Source of the DNA: Clonostachys chloroleuca
Lineage: Eukaryota > Ascomycota > Sordariomycetes > Hypocreales > Bionectriaceae
NCBI GenBank assembly: GCA_037952775.1
Contig: JBANAY010000003.1
Span: 15,252,001-15,316,000 of the forward strand
Length of the DNA: 64,000 bases
Direction of reading: 5' to 3'
This document shows positions 56,769 to 64,000 of this stretch, piece by piece; the first letter of the stretch is position 1, and every line of letters begins with the position of its first letter. The position numbers were made by a program, and so were the translations under genes. The notes below the pieces were generated by a model. It was not told the origin of the DNA. It searched no databases and saw nothing but the letters and a program-made list of their open reading frames with translations.

Positions 56769-59626
56769 TCATCCCATCGCCACGCCGCGAAATATTTGTT
56801 GAATTTCTCCATCTAGCATGTACATGGTAACCATATCCATTTCAAAGGACCGGCTCAGAGCTTCGAAAAACCTATGCCAGAGACGAAAGATATCAAACTC
56901 AAGGTTTTTGAAGCGCCTCGGTCCACGATATACTTGCAGTTTCCCCCTCAAATCGAATAAGAGAAAATTCATCTTCTATAAATGTAATACTTTTGAAGGT
57001 TAGCCTCTCAATAATACTAGGTAATATCCAGAATTCTTCACATACCTTTGGTCCACAAGCTGGGGGGATTGGCTGATCTCTTCTAGCCATGGGTGTTTCA
57101 AAGCCGAGCTTGCATTTGGTCTGCGCGAAGGTATTGGTGTGAGAAGGGACTTCAGAAACTCGATACACGGCTCACTTATTTGCAAAGCTGTCAAAACACT
57201 AGAGGGGAATGGCTCCTTGCCATGTACGTAGTTTTGAAGAGAGCGCGGTTGCGGGAACGGATCTCTGCTGGCGAGGAGTTGAAAGGCAATGGCCCCTAGC
57301 GCCCACTGGTCGATTGCCATAGTGTAAGCCATGGTGTCGCTGTCCATATCTTCGGTGTCCTCTGGGGAGAAGATTCTCATCACCTCTGGGGCAAGGTATC
57401 GCGGTGTTCCGACAAGAGTGTGTAGCGCTGTGTGGTCACCGCTGGCACGCTTGGAGATTCCAAAATCGCTGATTTTGATCCACCAATTCGGCGACCGTTC
57501 CTTGACGAGGATGTTCTAAGATGTGTGTTAAAATGAGTGTCTTGGTTCATGGTTTTCGGGATCAGCAGACATACAGCAGGCTTCAAATCCCTATGAGCAA
57601 ATCCGTTATCATGCATATAACTGAGACCTTCCAAGATTTGAGAGGTGATCTGTCCAACCTCAAATTCCGGGAAGCGGCCTCGCATGAGTTTTTGCAAGTC
57701 TCCATGTTCAAAAAACTCCATAGTTATGAAGATGGCATTTTCATTCTCATACCATCCAAACGAGCGTGCGAAACAGTGGACGTACTGTAAAGAACACAAC
57801 AGGTTAGCTTTTGAATGCCAGAATATGAATTGAATATCACTTGCCTTTTCATGAGAAAATTTGGCAATCGCCTCAAGCTCCCGGTCATAATTGATCTTCT
57901 TGGTTTCATCATTAAATGGGTTCTTGACAATCATCTTGACAGCACGGAGTTCGCCCTCTTTCGGTCCTTGCACGCACTTCTGTAGGTCAACTTGGCCAAA
58001 GCCTCCGCGGCCAAGATATCTTTCCAATTTCCATTTCTCTTCCACGACGATACGGTTGTGGCGGTTTCTAGGGTGGAATGTATAGGAAGTATGGCAGACC
58101 ACGTCTTCGCCAGTAAACGACGTATCGAGCTTCGAGTCACGGACAAGGTCAGTGTCCAATCTGCTCCCCAAAACAGGTCTGGTGGGTGGCTCCAAAACCG
58201 GAATTCGAGTGCTCTCCGTCGGAGTTGGCGTTGCCGGCGCCGGATCAGGTTGCCTCGCAGGCCCGCTTTGGGATACAGGTTTAGCAGCTAGGAGAGAAGG
58301 TTGTATCTGAGTATGTTGCCTCGGGGAAATTGCAACCGCAGGTCGAGGTTGAGAGATAGCTAACGTGTCGACATTGTCCGAGGATTTTGGCTCAACTTGA
58401 GAGCTTGTGACCTCTTGGAAGCGAACGTATGTTCTAGGAAATATGCCTGTCTTGCCAGTGCGCAAATTAACGCCCTTTAACCAATTTTCATCATCCAAAG
58501 TCTGAATGACCAAGATCTGGTCATATTTGAGAATTTGCAAATCTTCTATTGTCTCTCCAGGCCAAGTGTATAATGCAGTCACTTTGTTCGGTGAAAACAA
58601 TGGAACAGTGCGGGGCTTCGAGTCATCCTTATCTGCCGGGACAGCGGGCACAATAAGAGCCGCTGGGCAAAGACCCTCTAAGCATGTCCTGCTGTTTCTT
58701 GCCCATGCGACTTCATAATCCAAGATATGTTTGACCAGAAGGACATCACCCTTAGCGAGAGCCAAGTTTGCACGGACGGTGCCGTCGTAGCTGGCTATGG
58801 CATTAGCCTGCATGATGCCTGCGCTATCAGGATTGCCATAGGTCTGAACATATGTATGGTGGAAGACTCCTTGAAAATTTGATTCCAGGTTCACGCCCCA
58901 TGAAAGCAAACTGGTAAGCCGGACGTAGACGAGCATTCTGTCCCCAACCTTGAACGACAAGCCCAGATGGAGATCGCCATTATAGTCAACTTGGCTGTAC
59001 GCCTCGAATCCACCCTTGGGGCTCTTCAGGAACTGTTGGCCAGATGATGGGGAGATGACTACACCATAGCTCCGCGGAAACATACCCTCGGGGCCGTTGG
59101 AGTCGGCGAGCCTGCCCTTCCACCAGTCGTCGTTCAACAGTTCAGTGACTAGGACCATCTGGCCTGCCAGTAAGTCCAGGTCGCCTTTTTCCTGAGCTTT
59201 GAAATCATGTACAGGGCGAAGCCTTGCCAGAACGCCCATACCGGTGCTACCTTTTATTATGGTCACATGGTTGCAAGGGAACTGCCCAATCCGACCCGTC
59301 CGTACATTCTCACCAAACCACCAGTTGTGGTCTTCTATTTTAAAGACATTGATAGTGTCGCCTTTCTCAAACGTGCAATCCGTTGTATAAGTGACTTGAT
59401 ACGTAAATTTGGCACGGACAGTAGCAATCACCCGGCGACCTGCCGAAAGAGAGGCTGGGCTTTGTCTATCTCGAAACTGATTTGCGACATCCTGCGACGG
59501 GTTGGGCGAGGGTCTTTGGCTGCTTGGACGACCTCCTCCTCTGGTTGCAGTTGCAGTTGGCCTGCTTCTCCCTTGAGCGTGACGCGCAACGCCATCAATC
59601 TCCCTCCCTGCAGCCCGGCCATCCAT
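56769..59626 (-). CDS. Serine/threonine protein kinase with about five SH3-like modules
   Basis: Multi-domain kinase, four main exons: 59626-57845, 57784-57575, 57515-57046, then 57004 onward. Five SH3-like units: ALYTWPG and DLQILKYDQI; DLDLLAGQMVLVTELLNDDW with WKGRLA; CTFEKGDTINVFKIEDHNWW; YDGTVRANLALAKGDVLLV; and a degenerate one (DYNGDLHLGLSFKVGDRML). A Pro/Ser/Thr-rich linker follows, then a complete kinase domain: GRGGFGQV, AVKMI, HRDLKPANILV, ISDFGISKR, GTPRYLAPEV, and subdomain IX-XI through LKHPWLEEIS. Intron 1 is a GC-AG intron; intron 2 is GTATGT. The end is unsure: the frame closes at 56899, but dropping one G in the 5-G run (56943-56947) opens KLQVYRGPRRFKNLEFDIFR to a stop at 56769. 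A coding frame upstream at 59820 (MTGSSQSPSLREA) may be a first exon, unproven. Tail to tail with the NLR. Confidence 0.9.
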
Positions 59627-60225
59627 GGCGACAGAACTAAGGAGGGGTAAGCATAGAGGCCGTGTGTCGAACCTGAGATCACAAGTCTGGTGCCTAGATC
59701 CTTTGCACCAAAGTTGAGCTCGCTGGCAGACTTGGAATGAGTACTTCTGATGATCTGTATCGGTTTCACGGAGGCGTGGCGGGCTTCACGCAATGAGGGG
59801 CTTTGGGAAGAACCAGTCATAAGCAGTGAGTGACGGAGGGCACTTTTCAGCCGTGGCTCAGCTGGTATACATTATTGGTAAGGCGGATTTGCTTTGGTCG
59901 GGTTTGTTTTGGTCCCGCACATGATCTGTTTTAAGAGCATCATCCTCATTCGTCAGGACCGAGCTTCATATGCAATGATTAATGATTTTTTACCAAATTC
60001 CACAAGGAGGATAATCAACATTCCTACCGCAAGAATCGTTGGCTCGAAACAAGAAGTCGCGCAAAAGAGGCGGACTTGCTTTGTCCAGGTACCTGTTGGC
60101 TGATGCAGATACGAAGCTATCGATTTGGGAAATTCAGTCGGATGCACCAATTGAAGCTCGCTGAGTTCATGTTTAATAATATTGACCCACCGACCAGCAG
60201 CACCATTAGTGGTCACTCACCTCCT
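59627..60225. other. Kinase 5' region and tRNA upstream
   Basis: A minus-strand Ser-rich frame runs from 59820 to the kinase start and may be its real first exon. No other gene seen. Confidence 0.5.
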
Positions 60226-60320
60226 GGGCGAATGGTTTAGTGGTATAATACTCCCTTAGCATGTTTTCAGCTACTGAATTTGTTTGGGAGTGGTCCAGGG
60301 TTCGATTCCCTGTTCGTCCA
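60226..60320 (+). tRNA. tRNA-Ala (AGC) with 23-nt intron
   Basis: Acceptor stem GGGCGAA pairs with TTCGTCC; D-arm TGGTTTAGTGGTATAATA; anticodon stem CTCCC/GGGAG with loop TTAGCA, an intron of about 23 nt, then T; T-arm CAGGG TTCGATT CCCTG; ends TTCGTCCA. Loop position 34-36 reads AGC. The intron sits one base 3' of the anticodon as in fungal nuclear tRNAs. Pol III terminator (T run) follows at about 60322. Boundaries may be off by one base. Confidence 0.85.
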
Positions 60321-61584
60321 TCTTTTTGCTCGTTCGTTTGTCCCTTCTTCTAAGTCACGATAATAATTTTTGTGTTGCTGAACTTGCATTGAGATGAATC
60401 ATGCATAGTATTAAAACTATCAAGGTATGGTTTTCAGCCTCTAACATATCTTTCTAAACAGCTTAATGCTCTCTTAATGGTGCAAGAAGTGAGTCAGCGT
60501 TACCAAATCCTTTATCAAGCACCGTAAAACTTTCAGCCTGATGAGGACATGTCTCCATGTTCCGTTGATGCGCCTGATTTTTCCCATTTAATTATTCGAC
60601 TAGTCCAGGTATCAACCAATTGAAGATACCTGTGAGTTATAACCATTTCGTAATGGTATAGTGCAAGTAACTGCATGCCAGATAGGTGCTTCTCGATGTA
60701 GGGTAGGTGTTTTCATAAACTTGACGCCAATCTGACGCGACGCGTCGCTAGACTTTTGATGGGTCTGCTGCAGATTGAGCAGTTTCTTTTGAGGACGCAT
60801 CATCACGACCAGCGAAGGCAATTGGGACAGCTGGCTTTTCCTCTCCTGGACAGTACAAGCAAGTCTGTAACTTTTCCAACACTTCCCCAAGCCGAGGTGA
60901 AGGACAAGTTGGAGAATCTTGTGTCAAGGGGCTTCATGATTAAGAAGATCGTTTTCGACAATGGGACTAAGGCGAAGATGGCGATGGGAGGGCAGACCTA
61001 CAATTTCCAGTGACGAGGCTAAGGCTTTGATAGCTAAGATTTATGGCTAGATGTCTATTGAGTCGATGAATTAAATAACCACCATGTCCGTGATCGCTTT
61101 TTAGACATAGGGTTGATGTGTGACATCAGGAGAAACGAGTGGTTATCGAACATTATCTCGCTCTCCATAAGTTAGGTACATTTAGATGGCTGTTGTAGAC
61201 GCCGGGCGAGCAGAGCTGTCGGTCAGTAGCATCGCTGTGGACAGTCACCAGGCTAAGCGGGCAGCTTCTCTGAGGATAAACTGAGCTAGGAGCGCGCTAA
61301 AACGGATATGGGCTGGAAAACTCGCATCTCAACACAATCCGAAGGTTAAAACGAAGATACCGAAATGCCGATGGAGCGAACTCCGTCAGCCCCCACCAAG
61401 AAGGATAACTATTCATGTCCACGCCGAAGCTAGAATAGCTGGCGCATGATGTTACGGTTACAGTACTTAAATAGTCAAACTGTTCTTTGCTAGACGTGCA
61501 ACAGACATAAAGAATTCCTCCCTATCTTAATTGATACGTTTGGAACATCGGAACAGCTCACTGTCACCTCCCGTCGTCATTATT
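60321..61584. other. Intergenic region with small ORF
   Basis: A short ORF ending at 61013 (AEVKDKLENLVSRGFMIKKI to GGQTYNFQ) is protein-like but has no recognisable domain or upstream exons. Not annotated as a gene. Confidence 0.4.
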
Positions 61585-62743
61585 ATGGCTGTCAACAAAC
61601 CTCTAGAAAAGTCTCGCCCTAAGTTTAGCGAGCTACCACTAGCACCTACGGACCCCCCGGCCTCTGCTTGGGGCTTATGGGGAGACCAGGACGAACTAGG
61701 TACCCTCAACCTGCTGACCCCAGATGTTGTCAGAAGGGCCGCAAAAGAGGTTGTCAATGGAGAGACTATCCCCCTCAAGTATGTGTAGCTTGAAAAGTAT
61801 ATGATGTTGCAAGACGCACTTTATTTAACGAGTTGTATCAGTCTGCCCCTGGATGAATTCATTCAACCGATGAATCCGTTACGCAAGCCGTGTTCGCACC
61901 ACATTATTGTGAAGGGACATGCCAACGATGACGAGGTTCGTATGAGTTCTTCCAACTCAAGCTTTCAATGGGTAAAAGCTCAAAATTCTAGCTCGACATC
62001 AATACCCAAGGATCAAGTCATTGGGATGGTCTCAGACATTATCCTTACCAAGAGAGCTTGAAGTACTATAATGGGGTAACGCAAGAAGATATTTCGGGAG
62101 AGGAGCTAAACTACAAAGCAGGTATTCAAAGTGCGTCTAAGCTTCATCTGAAACTTCCCTTATCATCTATTGATCAATGAGCCTTGTGGTAGATCTTGCA
62201 GAAAAGACCATCACTGGTCGTGGCGTCTTGCTCGATTGGTTCTCATGGGCACAGAAACAAGAAATCGAGATCGATCATTTCTCTAGGCACGAGATTCCCC
62301 TCGAACAAGTTCTTGAAGTGGTCAAGGAACAAAAGGTTGAGTTCCTTCTGGGCGATATCCTCCTCATTCGCACCGGTTGGATTCCAGCATACCGTGCTCT
62401 GTCACCTGCCGCCCAGGTCGCATTGTCCAGCAGAGCAATACGTGCTTCTTGCGGGATCCAGGCCAGCGAAGCTGCCATTCGATGGCATTGGGATAACGCA
62501 TTTGCAGCGGTGGCTAGTGATACTGTCGCGTATGAAGCATGGCCGAGTACAAAGCCATATGGTGTCTCTATGCACGAAGTATTCTTAAGCGGATGGGGGA
62601 TGCCAATTGGAGAGAGCTTTGATCTGGAGAAGTTGGCTGCCAAATGCAAGCAGGAAGGGAGGTGGACGTTCATGTTAGTCAGTGTACCATTGAATATTCC
62701 AGGAGGTGTTGCAAGTCCTCCCGGTGCGGTCGCTATCTTTTAG
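61585..62743 (+). CDS. Cyclase / kynurenine-formamidase-like (PF04199) hydrolase
   Basis: 320-residue enzyme in four exons: 61585-61778, 61842-61939, 62011-62130, 62193-62743; total divisible by three. Blocks of the metal-dependent cyclase family: SAWGLWGDQDELGTLNLLTP, SSHWDGLRHYPYQ (the HxxxDxxxH-type metal segment with HWDGLRH), LTITGRGVLLDW-like (TITGRGVLLDW), GDILLIRTGWIPAYR, and HEVFLSGWGMPIGESFDLEK. Introns use GTATGT, GTATGA and GTGCGT donors. Members hydrolyse cyclic imides or N-formylkynurenine; fungal paralogues are often found with CoA-transferases, as here. Good ATG at 61585. Confidence 0.88.
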
Positions 62744-63447
62744 GCTACCTCCGACGCACACCGATTTAAGAATACTAAAGTAGTAAGAATGACTCATGTG
62801 TATGTCTCGCAGTGTCGTTGATGCGCCCGGTTGGAATACGACCAAGTCAAAACCGATGGTATTTTGAAATGTGCGCCAATCGCAGTGTGCCCATTCACCC
62901 GCCGCACGAAACTCAGGCTAATTATTCTAGTACTTCCTACCGTACCGAGATTGCCATTTGAATCTTCACTACCGAGGAAAAGTGCCATCTGGGATTGCGT
63001 GGAAGGGTGGGCGAACATGCCGAAGCAAAAGCCGAACAAGATACCGAAGCGTCAGACAAGTGGGAAACCGACCAGATATTGCTATTCTATTGTAGGAAAT
63101 TTGGCCCTTTGTTGAGATTAGTAGACAAATCTAATTGAGAAGATACTGTCTGGTTCAGCTGGATCGGTTATAACTGATGTAGACTTTTCGGGGTGTTACA
63201 ATTTGATTTTAGAGCTAATATTATATAGCCAGTCGTTTGCGTTTGAGACGTAAGATGGGTGACCATGATAATCTAGAATCATGCAAAGCTATTTCATCTA
63301 TTAAGCGGTGGTGAAGGGGTCGCCCATACGTCTCGGATATTCTATTTGTACGTTGGAATGGATAGAGACACTTGTGTATTGGCGAAAATATCCAGTTATT
63401 AGCAAATAAATACATTAACCTCATATTCAATTGATTAATTGTACAAA
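62744..63447. other. Intergenic, between convergent genes
   Basis: AT-rich in the second half. No gene seen. Confidence 0.6.
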
Positions 63448-64000
63448 TCACAGCCATTGGGGAGTGTCGGAACCCAGAGGCTTGGGCATGACTTCCCAGC
63501 CAACTTCACAACCTTCAACCGAGGCACTGTGGCGGATGGCCTCCATCATGCCGAACCCGGTTGACCTCCTTTCGATGTACTCTGCTGGAACGTCTGACAG
63601 CTTTTCAAAGTCTTTGGACTGGAATCCTGTTGACCCAGGATATTGCCCCAAGCTGCGGAGATATTTCATGACGCCGGCCAAAGATACATCCACTCTCCAA
63701 GAGCCACCTTGGGTGGCCCTCCGATACAAGGCTGTCATTATTCCGGAGGCAAGGTAGTAACCTCCAGCGTGGTCGAGGGCTTGGCAGGGTGTTGGGCGCG
63801 CAACTTCGCCTTGGCCTGCATGCTCGGCCTCGGAAATATTCATGCCAGAACAAGTCTGCACAAGCGAGTCATAACCTCGTCGACCAGACCACGGGCCATC
63901 AGGTCCGAACGCTGACATATTGGCAATGACTATACTTGGGTTAAGCTTGATCAACTCCTCGGACGAAAGACCCTTGGTAGCTAGGCTGCCAGGTCGAAAT
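63448..64000 (-). CDS. Class III CoA-transferase (CaiB/BaiF), 5' part off window
   Basis: Partial, continues past the right edge. The frame is open from 64000 (RPGSLATKGLSSEEL, IKLNPSIVIANMSAFGPDGP) to a stop at 63448. Type III CoA-transferase signs: NPSIVIANMSAFGPDGPW, a GYDSLVQTCSGMN block, and LDHAGGYYLASGIMTALYRR. These enzymes transfer CoA between organic acids (e.g. formyl-CoA, carnitine, 2-methylacyl-CoA racemases). The catalytic Asp region lies upstream of the window, so subfamily is undecided. Confidence 0.88.
   Translation of the reverse strand, partial: FRPGSLATKGLSSEELIKLNPSIVIANMSAFGPDGPWSGRRGYDSLVQTCSGMNISEAEHAGQGEVARPTPCQALDHAGGYYLASGIMTALYRRATQGGSWRVDVSLAGVMKYLRSLGQYPGSTGFQSKDFEKLSDVPAEYIERRSTGFGMMEAIRHSASVEGCEVGWEVMPKPLGSDTPQWL

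Overview
The window is nuclear DNA from a filamentous ascomycete (Pezizomycotina, most likely Eurotiomycetes; genus not determined). Evidence: genes split by many short introns (about 45-75 nt) with GTATGT/GTAAGT donors and CAG/TAG acceptors, two Zn2Cys6 regulators, fungal secreted hydrolases (sedolisin, trypsin, GH64), fungal membrane families (RTA1, UNC93-like, monocarboxylate-type MFS), a PNP-NACHT-ankyrin NLR and an intron-containing nuclear tRNA-Ala. No operons, CRISPR or rRNA are present.

Layout. 0-6 kb: a C2H2 zinc-finger gene cut by the left edge, then two secreted proteases on the minus strand (trypsin-like, sedolisin), both with reading-frame breaks. 6-17 kb: an SDR, a broken PNP-domain gene with coiled coil and Ser-rich tail, a second SDR, a GH64 beta-1,3-glucanase. 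17-20 kb: mostly empty, with relics and one unknown ORF. 20-26 kb: an NmrA-like protein and two divergently transcribed Zn2Cys6 regulators. 26-33 kb: a decayed unknown gene, an amidohydrolase, a GFA-type zinc protein, and decayed SRR1-like and carboxylesterase relics. 34-39.5 kb: two MFS proteins and a TauD-like dioxygenase. 41-48.5 kb: a Cys/Ser/Thr-rich membrane protein, an F-box protein, a RidA protein and a small membrane protein. 51-52 kb: an RTA1 protein. 53.6-59.6 kb: a PNP-NACHT-ankyrin NLR facing, tail to tail, a kinase carrying about five SH3-like modules. 60-64 kb: tRNA-Ala(AGC), a cyclase/kynurenine-formamidase-like enzyme, and a class III CoA-transferase cut by the right edge.

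How the genes may work together (inference): the NLR and the SH3-kinase are the best candidate for a linked self/non-self recognition and signalling module, and the broken PNP gene at 11 kb is a relative of the NLR's N-terminal domain. NmrA plus the two regulators looks like a small regulatory group. The proteases, glucanase and transporters fit saprotrophic nutrition.

Two window-wide signals need attention. First, at least six frame breaks in otherwise intact genes are each explained by one base in a homopolymer, which suggests assembly length errors rather than true pseudogenes. Second, a short (~60 bp) dispersed repeat occurs at about 1.45, 1.9, 8.1 and 52.55 kb, and one copy coincides with the first intron of the trypsin gene. 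Exon boundaries were read by eye and may be off by a base or so.
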